A DNA stretch of 64,000 nucleotides from Alligator mississippiensis. Taxonomy: Eukaryota; Chordata; Crocodylia; Alligatoridae. The notes below the pieces were generated by a model. It worked only from the letters and a program-made list of their open reading frames with translations. It searched no databases and had not been told where the DNA came from. Shown in pieces: positions 22,796-36,849 of this stretch; positions within the stretch are counted from its first letter, which is position 1; every line of letters begins with the position of its first letter. The position numbers and the translations under genes were made by a program. The DNA lies in the NCBI RefSeq assembly GCF_030867095.1, contig NC_081826.1:37736001-37800000 (forward strand), written 5' to 3'.

Positions 22796-24516
22796 GACTA
22801 AGACTTTATTTTGAGTTATTATGCAATCACCTCTATATACAGTACACAAACACAAATCATGACAAAAATGTTTTTTGTAATAAAATTAAAATACGTTATA
22901 GTAAGTGTTTGACTTTTAGCGTATGGTTTGGTGTTGTTCTGGTTTTGAGATGACAATGCCCACCTCTCAAAAGGAGTATTTCTGGGGGGGCAAGGGGAAG
23001 GACTTCACATGGTAAAGGTCAGGGGTTAGGGGCAGGGCTTCTGGTCTCAAGATGGTGACCAGGGGCCTGGGCAACTGTCAAGGGACAGGGCTACCTATGC
23101 GGCCCTCAAAAGCTCACCAAACCTCATTAAGCAGCCCTCCAGTCAAAATAATTGCCCACCCCTGATTTAGAAACATCCAGCAGGGGAGTCTTCTCCTTGC
23201 CTTGGCTAATTAGGAGCCTCACTTTCTAATAGACTGGAAATATGGAGTAGGATTTGTAGGAGGATTCAGGTACACTGATTTTATAATCTTCCATTTAGAA
23301 GGGCTCTTATTTGGCTAAGGCCTGGATTTAAACCAGAGCTGAACAGAACTTAAAAGCCAGTAAATCATTTTGCAATCACCAGAGTTCCCTTCACTCTGGT
23401 TATATTTATTACTACTGGAATAAAAAACTTAGGTGCATGGTTTGCATCCTTATATATCTCTCATCAGTGTAAACACCAAAGCTGATCCCCATTTTGCTCT
23501 GACCATAAATAACTATACAAGATGCAGGGAAGTAATGAGTCAGATTAATAAATATCTGGAGATCTATGTATTACCATCATGTATGCTGTAGCTTTATGAT
23601 AAAAATGATATGCAGTGTTGTGTTAAAATACTATCTTGCGCATAAAAGTAGTAAAGCATGGAAAGCCATTACTTACTTGGAGAGTGTAATTTCTAAAGCT
23701 GTTCTAATTTCATTACCTTATCATATATGTTTGTACATCTAAAAGGTTACTTATTTCTACATGGCACTTGCTTAGTAGAAAACTTGAGCTTTCAAGGCAG
23801 TCTTGAAACATCCATCATGCAGAGGGGCAAAGAAAATATTTAGATTGTCTGCTAATTGCGTAGCCAACCAAGGGACTATGAAATTGAAAGGCCTTGCTTT
23901 GTGCTTGTGTATTTTTCAGTACTTCAGGTGTTCCTTCTTTTTTCTTTTTTTCTTTTTGAGACAGGAAATGAGCCAATTATTGTAGTTATGTGAAATGAAG
24001 TCATTCTAAAAGTGGCCATACATTTTAAAAGAGACTCCTTGTTGGAGAGCTGTTGCTTAGGAACCTAACTTGTGATTTTTCTTTTAATTATTTTCCATAC
24101 ATTTTTTTAGAATCAAATATTGTCTTCAGATAGGTGGAAAATTCCCAGTATAGAAATATGACATCCAGGTTAACAAGTTAGCTTCCATTTTGCATTTCAA
24201 AGATAACCTTGTCTAATCTTGGGTAAAAATGGGGTTATTTGAAAAACATAGTAATGGTTCTGAATAGCGTTTTTCTTCACAGCACTTTACAGACACTGAC
24301 TATATATTGCCACAAAACCTTTTAAGGTTGCTGAACTAATTTCAAGGACAAATCAAAATTACTTGGGAAGTGCTGCCATATTTCAGAAAGGGAGACTATT
24401 TTAGGATTTTCTGCTGGTTCCCACAGTCTCTGAGTTCAGCAATCCATGAAAGAAGCTATCAGGGTGGGATTAGAAACCAAAAAGGTCCAGTTCCTCAGAC
24501 CACTGAGATTCAATTA

Positions 24517-24680
24517 CCATATTTACTCAAATATAAGACAGCCCTGACTAGAAGATGACCCTCCAATAATTAGATTCTATATATGTCAAATTTTATAAAT
24601 GTTATAATTGTCCAGGTATCAAATCTAATTATTGGAGGTTTGCCTTAAATTTGTCCCCTTCCCACTGCTACAGCAGAAAA
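24517..24680. mobile_element. Decayed DNA-transposon fragment with inverted repeat
   Basis: It begins CCATATTTACTCAAATATAA, a terminus shared in diverged form with 58462. It contains a perfect 17-base inverted repeat, CCTCCAATAATTAGATT at 24560-24576 against 24622-24638, around a 45-base loop. A pyrimidine-rich stretch follows to about 24790. I could not assign a superfamily. Confidence 0.4.
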
Positions 24681-25562
24681 ATAAATCTGGAGGGGTCAGG
24701 TAGCCTCTTTGCTCTCTGCCTCCCACAACTTCTTCCCCCTGCAGCCTCTTCCCCACCCACCCTTACTGCCAGGCCCTGCTCTTCCTGACCATATGGAAAT
24801 GAGGGACAGATCTGAAAAAACTAGCCTAGAAATAAACATACCTGTAGTAATTTGCATACAGGCAAATTATTACAGGTACCCATAGACTTAGTTCATTCAG
24901 AATTGATGTGTTGTACCTTTTTTGAAACTCCTGTGAGTTTTAGGACAGGTACTCCATAAACACACTTTCAAACAGCACTTGTGTACCTACTTATATGTAC
25001 AAACTATGCATGATATTAGTCCAAAGCCAAAAGGCTCGTAATTAACTAGAGAAGGCACAGGGCAACCTAGTCCAGCTTCTCCGCATTGGGGTGGGAGGGG
25101 GAACATCAATCAGATGCATCAAGCTGAGGGGGGGGGACACAGGGATTCGGGACGAACTGTTTGGGACTCCATTTGGTGATATTTCCCCGACATTTAAGGC
25201 TGGTAAAGAGACAGGAATTATTGGAAACGGGAAAGAAAGGTGCAGCTGTGGGAGTGAAAAAGTCAAATTGAGCTCTCAGCTCTGCTCAGCTGAAATTTGG
25301 AACTTAATTCAGAACTGATTTGGCCCTGGGAACAAAATTTATTTTTTTTTTAAATCAGCATTTTTTGGCACCAGGGTGGGTATTGGAGTTTGTTGCAGTG
25401 TTTCCAAGTGCCGGCCTAGCACTGCAGTACCTCCAGGCTCAGTGCTTGTTCTCTCCTTAGGGAGCAGATGCCCATTTAAAAAGGGGTTCCCAGCAGTATG
25501 TTTGCCCGTTGGTTTCCATTACTGAGTACAAGCTGCTTTGGGCAGCAGTTTAATGATAGACA

Positions 25563-26226
25563 GGGTGTGTCTACACATGCTATTAATGCACTGTAAGCTT
25601 ATTGTATCGTAAAATACTGTGCAATAAGCTTACCCCAGGAGTGCCTTTACATGTGTGCCTATTAAGAGCAAATTTGCTCCCAATGAGAACAATTCAGTGC
25701 AGGGATACTCCTGCCCTCCTCTGCTTCCCTACAGCAGCCAGGGGCTCTAGGCTCCCCTGGGTACAAGCCCTGGGCTGGCAAGGTGCATCAGGGTCAAACC
25801 TGGGCTCTTGGGGGTGGGGGCAGCTGTCCCACTTCTGAGGCAACTGCCTCCTAGCCCTGCACCCCAATTGGCAGATCAGGGCATGGGGCTGGGAAACTGT
25901 CCCCTCCCCCAGCAGCTGTTTCCCAATCCCATGCCCCAGTTGGGGCATGGAGCTGGGAAACAGCTGCCCGGGGAAGGGACAGTTCCCCCGCCCCCTGCAG
26001 CCTGGGCTGACCAGGAGCAATTTGCTCCTAGTCATCTGTCTACACATGTGCTACTGCACAGTAGGTACTGCACAGTTAATCTACTGTATCTACAGGTAGT
26101 ACCCAGTACACAGTAGACTAATTTACTGCACAGTAAATGCTACACACATGTACAGAATGATGCTTTACTGCGAAGTAGATTAATCTACTGCACAGTAAAG
26201 TGTCTGCTGCAGATGTGTCCACAGTG
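25563..26226. mobile_element. Nested palindromic MITE(s) with TCTACACATG ends
   Basis: The outer ends are GTGTGTCTACACATGC on the left and GCAGATGTGTCCACA on the right. An inner unit (about 25650-26055) is itself symmetric: ACATGTGTGCCTATTAAGAG on the left mirrors the right side ending TCTGTCTACACATGTG, and CAAATTTGCTCC/GGAGCAATTTG sit inside. At the centre, 47-base arms (25891-25937 and 25942-25988) pair with about 85% identity around a 4-base loop. The outer tail 26040-26226 is rich in CTGCACAGTA-type words. Its open frames (Gly/Pro/Leu-rich) are not genes. Confidence 0.55.
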
Positions 26227-27030
26227 TATTTAATGAGGTTTCCTTGTATTCAAATATAATATGAGAGGGTATTTTTCCCCTGTGCCGATTGAGGAAAAAC
26301 CATGTCATGAACAGTGTATGTTCAAAGGAACCAAGGGGCTTTCAGTGTTATTTGGGGCACTATTTTCCCTCAGTTTTCCTTTGGATTCCCAGTCTTGTGG
26401 CTGGATAAGTGGATCTGAAAGGATGCATCAGATTGGGAGCTTTGATGAAGCATGTTAAGATTTTCTTTGTTCTTAGGCAAGTGAGAGCCCTGCATGCTGT
26501 GGAGATAAAGTTGATCTTCATTATTTATTAGTATTCCTGTACCTATTAGCATGGTGGTTGCCCTGAGTAGAAATTCTGGACCAGCTCTAATGTAGATAGG
26601 CTTCTCAGGTAAAGGCTGCCACACAGTGGTAAAACCTTCAGCGTCAAATTATTTCCTGAGTTCATAGATGCACTGTAATCGGCATTCAGAACAAACCTGA
26701 GGTGAAGAGATGGTTTGGGACCTTCTTTACATACACATGCTGCTCTGAGTAATCCCATATCCTTCTGAGACTGCCTGTGGTCTCCTATGATTCTGCAACA
26801 TTTGCAAACAGCAGAAATGCTAAAGCCAGGCTTTTGCTTTGCACAGAGAGGACTACGGGAGGGGTCTTTAGCTCTGGAAATAGCTGCTTTTATCTCTGGT
26901 CCCCCAGATCCTAGATCTTACACCTTTGAGGCGGGCCACGAAGCTTGTCTGTTTTCCCAGGTGTTCCTTCACTTACACCTAATTGTAAATTTCCCAACAT
27001 ACTGATTGTTTGCATGTGTCCTGTGACTGA

Positions 27031-27171
<141 letters not shown>

Positions 27172-28049
27172 ACCAATTGATTGGATGAATTGTATATCTG
27201 CCTTTTTTTGCCAAACAACATTCATGGTGGTGTTGCCTCTGTATGGCCAATTAATGCCTTCTTTTGTGGCATCTTTTAGCTTCTTTTGTTGTGGATTAAT
27301 TATAAGAATGCTGAATTGCTCTTAACAATTTGTCCAGAACACGGACAGTACTGTTTGCAACAGACATCATGGTGTTAATTGTTTTAAAGATTTTATTTTG
27401 TTTTGTTTTATTGTGTCTGTTTTCAAAGTAAGCATCAAGAAGGAAAAAACCTGCAGCAACACACACTGACAGATTTAGATTGCTGCTTTAATAGTTAGAA
27501 ATTTGCCCGCAGGATCTGAAGCACTGTAAGTGTTGAAGTGCAAAGGGCTGCATCAGGTGTAGTATGTCCTGATCTTCTGCCAATAGGCACAAGTTAAATT
27601 ATAAGACAGGATCAGTACGAAGGGTTTGCACAAATGTTGGCAAGTGACAACCCACTTCAACCCTTCTATGACACCACATTGTTTCAAGATACTGTGAATG
27701 TTGTGGGTTTTTTTAAGGAGTGTGGAGGAGAAAACATGATCAACTTTTTTACAAGGTTTACAATGGTTGATTTAGCATGGTTGTATTTGAAAATCAAAGA
27801 TTTATAATCCAAAAACAATCAGAGAGATGCTACTGAATCCATTTGGGAATCACCAGGCAGATATTGAAAACTGGGTCTGAAAGATAAACTTAAGGGAGAT
27901 GTGTGTTTAGTGTGAGGTGTTCAGGCTAGGAAAAAAGTGTTTTTTACATCAGGAGAATGAGAGTTTGATTAGCATAGCAGCATTGTACAACCTTACACAG
28001 CAAATGCCAAGGCAAACCTGCTGAATGTTCTTGTCCATTCAGAAGTTCT

Positions 28050-28086
28050 TTTTTTTCTCTCTCTCTCCCTCTCTCTCTCTCTCTCC
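28050..28086 (+). repeat. (TC)n simple repeat
   Basis: A pyrimidine tract TTTTTTTTCTCTCTCTC running into CTCTCTCTCTCTCTCC, within the presumed NCALD 3' UTR. Confidence 0.95.
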
Positions 28087-28647
28087 ACAAATAATGCAGG
28101 TCCTAGGCCTGCTGTTACAGGGAAGCTAGTATCAAAAACTGTTTGGAACATAAAACTGTGGCATTTGCATTTCATCTGCTTTAGTGGGGTTCAGAAATCT
28201 GTATGGAAACAAGGAAATGGTACACTTAATAGCATATTTATATATGTATATAAAAATTAAAGCAAGATTAGCTACAAGAGAAATGTGAATGTTTATCTTT
28301 TCACCTAGTTGCGGAAGGATTTTTAAAATTTGCTGCTGTAAGATTGTATCATCTGGGTAGGGTCACTGTACTCGGATCTGAGCCTATGTTTGGGATTTTG
28401 TGATGAATTTGCAAGTACTGAAGCAGCATAACATTTTAGTGCCAGGCAGCATTAGGATGACTGTGTGAGAGATAATCTATCATTTGTTGAGTCTGCTTTG
28501 GAATCCTGTTGGCGAGCTATGTCTGCAGTCAGCACACTAGATCAGGAGTTTGTGAGACTGCCATGGCATAATCTTTGTAGGAGAGGTGAAGGTGACATTT
28601 GGTTAAGTGACCTTGTAGATGCTAACCCCCTATTAGCCTTAATTTAA

Positions 28648-28663
28648 AATAAAAATGAATAAA
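28648..28663 (+). terminator. Tandem AATAAA candidate poly(A) signals
   Basis: Two overlapping-range hexamers lie 10 bases apart, 1.5 kb after the NCALD stop, in an A-rich context. They are possible proximal cleavage signals. Confidence 0.3.
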
Positions 28664-30314
28664 GTAGGTTAGTTCTGCTACTGCTAACTAGTTGAATGCT
28701 AGTTAGCAATCAGGAAAAAGTAGATGGATATTACTAATTTGTTTCTGGCCACTTACTAGCAAAACATATGTAGACATTCAGAAAAGAGAAAAAATCTTTG
28801 ACTTAGCTATCCTGTGTTTAATAGTGGAGATGCATGAAAATTAATTCTCAATAATTAATCAGTTCAATTCAAGATATCATCAGTGGCTAAGCAAACCTAA
28901 ATAAAATGTCACCAGGTGCATCTCTTGTCTCAAAGGGCCTAGAGGGCTTGCTCAGAATCAGTTTACTTTCAGGTGGTTAGTGAAATTCAATTTATGTTTT
29001 ATATTGCTAAACAGATTAAAAGACTAGACAAAAGCATGTGTGCCATGTGGAACAGACAGATGCAGAAAGAGACAGGTGTCTCTATGTAATGCTATTAGCT
29101 CTTTATGGTGGTCCCTGGCCAATCCTACTATGAACTGAAATGGGTTTATCAATTTCTCACCAGCTCCTTCTTTACTCTCTCCTCAGCCCCATTAGAAACA
29201 CCGGGCACAAATGAGACCCTTTAAAGAAGAGCCTGTGATCTCTGTGATACTTTCAGTGTTCACAAGAAATAGCCCCTGGAGACTCCCTGGGCCTTTGTAC
29301 CTAGGCAAAATCTGCAGAGATGTCCTCCGGCAGCATCAAAGATCTGTTTGCTTGTTAGTGCTCTGAAGATGGCTTTTTATTTGTACAAATCTGGCTAGAT
29401 ACTTGGCTGGTGCATGTTGCCCCATGGAAGTTAATGACCTCTAGCAATTAATGCTCTCAGCAGATCTGGGTCTTTATGAGACTGCACCAAAACTCTTCTC
29501 TAAGGTGCTCTGTTACCTTCACTATCTGGAGTAATTGGCTTAGAAATCCTAGTGCCCATAGGAAAATGCTAAAGCTTTAATCTCCAGTTTGTGTGCAGGC
29601 TCATAGATTAGAAGCAGACACATTTAGAAAACCTGACATTTATTGGAACTGAATTTGGATATCTCCTATCATTACATCTTTTTTTTAGTACAGTGAAAGC
29701 AGTTGCATTTGACTAAAACTATTAAAGTGTTACCTTTTTTAAGCAGCTGCGTTCCATCTCTTTTTTTCGTACCAGTATAAGACTTTTGGTTCAGAAATTA
29801 TTTTCTCAGTGTGTTCTTTTTTCCCCTCCTTTTGTTTTGGTTTTGTTTTGGACAGAATCAATCCATGCGTTAATACTTTCCTTTAAACATGTGCTTGAAA
29901 ATCCAACTGTGATGTGACCCTAGGCCAGTGGAGTTGTAATTCTTTCCACTGGAACACAAAGTCTGGAAGACTAGAAGTAATCTACAGCTGCAGAGGACAT
30001 AACTGGAGATATAGTTATTGTATAAACATTTACAGAATGTATTAAGGTTATTCCTTAACTGTATTAAGGTTATACCTGTATTAAGTTTATTCCTTTAACT
30101 TACAATATATATTGTTTCAAAAGATTAACGATCCCTTTCTTACTCTGTAAGTAAAAACATCATCTATACTTTGAAATTGATCCAGAATTTAATTTGTTAA
30201 GCAGCCACCTGCAGTTTGCTAACAAAACAAAATTGCATTATTTGTGCTCTTTATTGTTTTGCTAATTGTTGTTATTGCTTTCAGTGATATCTTGAGAAGA
30301 GATGGCCCATTTGA

Positions 30315-30320
30315 AATAAA
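30315..30320 (+). terminator. AATAAA candidate distal poly(A) signal
   Basis: A canonical hexamer 3.1 kb past the NCALD stop, in GAAATAAAACATCAC context. Confidence 0.25.
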
Positions 30321-30340
30321 ACATCACAGCAAGATTAGAC

Positions 30341-33300
30341 ATTTTTTTAAGTGACTGGATTAACATCTCTTTTAAGTTAAAGCACTGCAGGCAGGATAGG
30401 CTGTTTGATACCACTTCCTGCTACTTTGGAGGCATATTTTTCAGTAATATGTATATATTTAGCAGGTAAACAACCAATCTGGTACCTCAGAAAGTTTAGT
30501 GACTAGTATGGAGACTTAATACCTACAAAAGTACATCCAATACAATTCCAGTTATCTAGAATTCTCACTTAAGCATGGCTATTTTTTGTTGTTGAGGACT
30601 ATCCAGATACTGTGCCCTTAGCTGGCAATACCACCCAGCTGTGCAGCCCAACTGGTATTTGATAGGCTGCATTTGTTGTAATAGCCAAACAGCAAAACCA
30701 GCCAGCATTCACTGTCCTCATCTCTGAAGACTGGGACCTTGGATCACAGCCCCTGTAAAGCCAGCTGGTATATTCTCTGGTGCACTCTAGGTTTAGGTGA
30801 ACTGAAGAACCACTATCTTACTTGAAGCCCCATGTATCCAAATGAGACCAGGTAAACAGAGCTGCATGCTACCTCCTGCTGTGATAGGAACATTTAACAC
30901 CTTGGAACATTTCTCACTGTCCCTATAAGAAATACTTTGCTGTTTTCTGTTAGAATGTTCTGTTCACTGTAAGGTTCACTCCCTATATAGCTACTCTCAA
31001 TGGGAGATTTGTAAGTGCACCTAAGATGAAAAGTCTGTACATCTTGGCGCAGTACACATCATGATCTGCAAACAGAGCTGCACCAATATGCATCATTTGT
31101 ACTGTCAAATGCCATGGTACCCAGCAGGCTTGTAGGTAGAATAGTTGGCTGCAGTGAGGGCAATCTCTACATTCAAAGCTATCTTTGGAAGTGTTTATTT
31201 GTCTCCCCTATTTTAAACAGTGCGGCTTTTTATAAACATAGGAAAAAGGACAACCACCCAAGGAAACCAGTGCTGTCAGAATGAGAGAAAAACCATTAGC
31301 AGAGGCCACCAGCCAGATGTAATTCCTTGAATTTCATATTCCAACCCTGTTCATTAACACTAAACTGCTGTACCTGATCTGGGTGGAAGTGTGAGTTTAA
31401 GTCCAGGATCATTTTCTAAATTAATCTTGTGACAGAACTCTGTCCCATTGTTACCTGTGGTGGGATGGTTTTTGGCTGCACAGGATAGTGCCACGTGACT
31501 GATATGAGACCTGCTGAAAGTAATACTTTGCTCATCATTTACAAAGTCAGCTGGTGCTTTTAAGCTCTGTATCTTTCTTCATTTCATGTATTTGAAGTTG
31601 GTTTATAGCTTTTATGACCTACTATACTATTTTAAAGGATAACTAAGTTTGGTAAACATTAGCCAAACAGGATTGAAAGGGAGAACCATACGTTGGATCC
31701 CCAGTGTCTCCTACTCCAATATCAAGTCCATTTCCATCAAGCAGCAAGGTCACAGCTAGTAGTTATGAGAAGAGTAAGTTAATTGGCTTTATTTTACTAG
31801 TATGTTCTCCCATGGTATAACTGCATCTTCAGTATGTTTCTGTTGTTTACTGGATGTTTTAGAGACAAAGGGCTTTGCCATTAACCTTGTGTTTTTGGTT
31901 ACACTGATGTAAATTGCATGTTCAGTGGTACCCAATGAGAATAGTAATACTTTTCACCCACCTTGCATGTCTGTAAATGGTTATGCAATGGAAGGTCAGG
32001 CCCAAGGATCAGGCCTGCTCTGGCATATAGCTATGAAACGAAATGGCACCTACCTTCTAACTAAACAGATGTGCTTCCCTGGTGTGTTCAGTCAGAGCTG
32101 CTGGCTCCTGTTACAAAATAAGCATTTAGTATTTTTCACTTCGGAGCCAACATGTCTGCAGGGAGGGGGAAGGATTCTTTTCCTTCTCATGTATGAGGAA
32201 CAGATCTATTTACCGTGCTCCAATTAAACTCCAGCCAAGATAACAGATGGTCACTAAGGGCATAATTGGAAGACAAATGGTGTTTCACAGGTGTAACTGA
32301 GGACATAATTTGGCCTGCAGAACTTTTGTTCCTGAGTATGATACACAAGAAAAAAACAGCTGAGCCTGACTCAGTTTTCGAGCCAAGCTATAGGAAAATA
32401 CCTTTGTAAACTGCAAACATTTTACATAAAATGACTGAATCAACAGACACCAAACTCTGCATGCCTGACAGAGAGCACCTTTTCAGAGAAGGATTGCACT
32501 TCAACCATTGGTGCTCCTCTGTTTAGAAACAGAATCAAATAATGGCTGCAAATTGTTGTGAAATGCAGGTACCAGTGCACTGTGGGGATACTGCATTTGG
32601 ATAATTCAGAAGGTGGATTTGTCTTCATTTCTCCCACTCTATGAGACCATAACTGACTTTTATACCTTTGGGTGTCTCACTTAGTAGCATCTGTCATTTC
32701 ACTCTTTACTGCCCTACTCTATTTGCATTAATCTACAAAGACATATGATATCCAAGTAATGGTGGATACCAATCAGACCCTATTATACATTTTACTTACC
32801 CTCTCCTTCTCAGTGCTTTGGGGACACTGGTTCTTGACATCCACAAGTGCAGATATTGATGCCGCTTCATGGATAAACTTCTAATGTGGCCCCCAAGCTT
32901 GGGTATGCCTGGGTAGTTGTGCACTGCTCACCAAGCCACAGTATCTACTATAATTAAATACTCTAAACATCTGAAATAATGTGGCTTAGTTTAACCAACA
33001 CTGTTCAATCTAATTATATTGTTTAATCTGAAACAATATCAATTTAATAAATTGAACCATGCCAGGTTTTTTCCTATGGCTTTTGTAATGGAGAACTGAT
33101 TTCTTCAGGGCAGAGCTGGTGTCTTCCTATATGTCAGTATTATGGGAGCCTTGATTCTGACTGGAGCTTGTGGGTGCTACTGGACAACTAGTATTTAAAA
33201 ATAATAATGTCATGTTAATTCCTTCTGACAAATACACAAAAGCAAACCTTATCTACATTTTCTTTGCTTTTCTTCTTCCAAAGGAGTATCAGAGTGAACA

Positions 33301-36300
33301 GGGTAGATGGGGTTTTCAAAGGTATTCAGCACTGGCCTGATTCCACTCCCACCAAATTTGAGGGAGGTTTTATACTTGACTACAGAAGCTTTACCCTTGA
33401 ATTCAGCATGACCAGAATTGAACCAATGTTGAGCCCTTTTGAGAATCCCACCCTACCTGTCCAAAGAATGAACATGCCCAAGAAACTGAGGGGGGAGATG
33501 ATGATTATTAGCAAAAATACCTGGAAAAATGTTTCTGAACACTAAGTTGCATTTGCCCCGATGATTGGCTATGAACGGTGTCACGCTCGATGGGTTTTAG
33601 GCAATCATCTGTAGGAGATTCTGCTTTCTTCCCTCCTCTCCTGCCATTAGGTACCAGCATTTCCACTGTAGCCAACCCTTATAGGTAAGTATTTGGAAGA
33701 ACAAATATAGTTGCAAGCTATATCAAATAGTCATATACATTATTTTGTGTCTAGACATGACCATTCCAATGCTTTAGAAGATCATGGGGTTTTTTTATTT
33801 TCTCATTTAATTTCCTTGCTGATATTTCAGCTTGTGTTCTTTTTTATAGCTCTTCTGAAGACAGTGAAATGTCCTGTTACTAGATTCAGTCCTCCCAATT
33901 CTTATTTTTAGCTCTTATTACAACAAAATTCCTATTAATCCTAACAGCAGCTTTGCTTTAGTTACCACACAGAGAGTCCTGTGCACCATGAAAATGGAGT
34001 TTTTGAGTGATTTAGAAATTGTTTTTGTTTGCACAATATTGGCTTTTGGAGTTGGCTGTATTACATATTTGACATGTCTTGCATTAGAACTTAATTCCTC
34101 AGTTCACCAGCCCTTTAGGATTTCCACTTTTCCTTGTTATATTTCTGCAGGTTTGGTCATTTTGCAAGCATTACACTAGCTATAAGTGTATTAGCTAAGA
34201 GCCTGTCCAAGCAATTTTGACATTATCCTGCTCAAAAACAATGTATGGTAGGGATTTAGAGCTTGAGGCTAAGTGCACTCCACATACACAGCACACATGA
34301 AGATCAGTGGGCATTCCACAAGTGCAACACTTGCCTTATCTATCTCTTAAGGTATGTCTACCCAGCAGACTGAAGTGTATTGAAGAGAGACTGACGCTAG
34401 CTTTGACTTGGCTTGGGCCCTGGAGATGGCTGAGCCCTGACCTAGCTTTCGGTACAGGCTAGTTTACTCTGCTTCTTGGAAAAAAATGACATACCTGTCC
34501 TTCTTCTGTGCATTACTTCTTTGCAAACAAGCCCATGTATTCTGAGCAAGAAATGTCCAGTTCAGAAAGAAGGAGAAATAGGAATTAAACTAGCTCGAGC
34601 TGCAACATCTTATGGCTGTTGTCTCAAATCCTGGGTGTCCTCTGTATGGTCACATTACATGTTGTGGGTCAAGTTTTTTTTTTTTCCATTTTGGCTATAG
34701 CCTCATTTGATCACATCAAAAGCCTTCACTCAGTTCTTCCACAGGCAAAACCTGCTGCAAGTGAAGTCTGTAGGAGAGTTGCCTGCATAAAGATGGAGAG
34801 AAGTCTAGGATTTGGCCCATTGCTGTGATTCCTCTGGATGTTGTAGATATTCCCAGGGTGATACACAAAGCCCAACGTATAAATTGAAACCAATAAACAG
34901 AGGTTGAAGGAGTGCAGTGCATGTAGTCTGTGCTCCTAAGTATAATCAATCCTTGTCCTTTTATAAACTTCTAAAATATTTCTCAGTGTGACCAGGATAA
35001 ACGTTTCTCATGTACCTGAGTTATATGACAGATTCAGAAGAATGACTCTTTCCTCACTGACGATGCTTTCCTATCTGTCAACTGTTTTCCTCTGTACATA
35101 TGACCTGCAGATCTATGGAAGTCCTACCAGCATTGGTTTGTATTTTTAAGGCTGTACTGGTGTGTGATGGTATTGTGTTTTAGTAGTGGCATCTTTGTTG
35201 TACGATGTAAAAACAATTTAAAATAACTTCTTTTATTATTGTTCAACCTAAAGACACAGCACCAAGAAATGCATGTTTCTGTTCAGTAGAATCAACCTTT
35301 TTCTTTTCTGGTTAGCAATAGCTGCATGGGATGCAGTTGTTTTCTGTGGTGTACAAAACCTGCATTCTTCTTTTAATAGGGGTTAGTTTCAAAATGTCAC
35401 AAACTCTTCCAGTGCAGTCTGTTTTTCTGCATTTATCTCACAGATACAAACTTTTTTGATCACACATGCTGTGTTGTTCTCACTGCTATATAACTGCAGC
35501 CAGGCTTGCAGGAGGAGGGCAAGACACAGCAGGCTCTCCCATGAACCTATAATCAATAGTCCCATGTGAAGCTTATAGCAAAGAGTATCTCATCCCTCCA
35601 GATATGCTGCCAAGACCAGCTTGTGCAGACTTTTTATCAGTCAGTCACATTTTTGCTCTTGGTTTCCCCTCAGAGACTGTTGACTACATCAAAATTAATT
35701 TGATGTGTTGCAGACTTAGGTTGGCCCAGTTTAGTCCTTTTCTTCTTAATGATGAGGGTAACTGCTAAAACTATAACTTAAAATACGGTTGGTCTTGAAC
35801 TGTAAATTCTGGGTCTGAGTCCCACTTGGGGCATTTAGATCTAGCTAGGGTGTTAGCTCAGCTCATCAAAGATGGCAATATTTTGATGTTTAGATCCACT
35901 TCCCTTTAAAGTTTGCTTGGATCCAGGACTGTGGTACAACCAACCTCTGTAGTTACCACCCAGTTTCTGAGAAGGGTGGGAATCCATTTTATAGTCAGGC
36001 CCAGGAGAAGGTGTCCTGTATTTCAGGAGTGGTTTTAAGGGTGAAGCATTTTAAAATGCTGACTAAAATTTAGCAAATATGTTTGTCCTTGCTATTTGAA
36101 CACTCGCCAAACAGCATTGTGTGGTTAAAAAAGATACATTTGTAACAAGGTTTTTTTCAGTGCCAAACACATGAACAGTATTGTTTGAAGGGAAATACAA
36201 TTTTTTACTGTAATGTTATTAATGTTGAACAAGTATTGTTTTTAAATGTTAGATTTTGAAGACTTTTGTATTGTAAACTGTTTTGTGACACGGTGCTTTT

Positions 36301-36845
36301 TCATACTGGAATTACCGATTGCACCTAACTATGAATTATAATGTTTTCTTATATAAATACGTAACCATGAACAATCTTTATGACAAACCAGTGTATGGCG
36401 AATACCCAAGATTCAAACAAATTCTCCAACTGAGACCCCCTAAATGTTCTTTCCCACTAATAAATATTCTGCTGGAGCTAGCTTTTTTTTGGAAAATGCT
36501 ATTATATTGTTTACAGGGAAACATAAAAGACCTATCCATGGGGCTTATAGACAAGACCCAGCACCCAGATCGCAACTGGATTCTTTTGCCACTACTGCCT
36601 GTTTCCAGTTTTCACATGGCCTTGTCCATGCCAGGTAGGAAAGCAGTCCTTCCAAGGGCTGGATCGATGCTGTGCTGCCAGCAGCACCATTTCTTACTCT
36701 CAGCCTGGAAGAAATGGAATAAGGGGACTTAGGATAAACCTTGAAAAATCATCTGGCACAGCAGACAGCCCCAACACTTGCTTCTACACAGTTCTTCATC
36801 CTATCTGAGGTATGGTAGTTGGTTTAAATTTAAATTTCTTTCTCT
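30341..36845. other. Repeat-poor intergenic stretch
   Basis: No coding sequence, LINE or clear MITE was seen over 6.5 kb. A weak fragment of a TATGTCTACCC-type repeat may sit at 34350-34460. The stretch could include an extended NCALD 3' UTR; ATATAAAT and AATAAA (36459-36464) occur near its end. Nothing else can be supported. Confidence 0.6.
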
Positions 36846-36849
36846 CGGC

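Larger units (their letters stand above)
21595..23164 (+). mobile_element. 1.57-kb hAT element, non-autonomous
   Basis: The terminal inverted repeats are CAGGGGCAGGCAAAATAT and AATAATTGCCCACCCCTG. The flanking 8-mers TCTTAGAA (21587-21594) and ATTTAGAA (23165-23172) agree at six of eight positions, as expected for an ageing hAT target duplication. No transposase reading frame (hAT dimerisation domain or zinc finger) is recognisable. The interior is GC-rich and carries a large inverted duplication (21991-22649) and a CA-rich tract. Confidence 0.75.
27172..30340 (+). other. Probable NCALD 3' UTR
   Basis: The non-coding sequence following the stop is AT-rich and free of recognisable transposons. 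AATAAA hexamers at 28648-28653, 28658-28663 and 30315-30320 are candidate poly(A) signals. The last would give a UTR of about 3.1 kb, close to the few-kilobase 3' UTR I recall for mammalian NCALD. Which signal is used cannot be told from sequence. Confidence 0.5.

Noticed and set aside
22215-22953. Open frames of 159-199 residues rich in His, Thr and Pro
   Set aside because: They arise from the CA-rich tract and the inverted duplication inside a hAT element.
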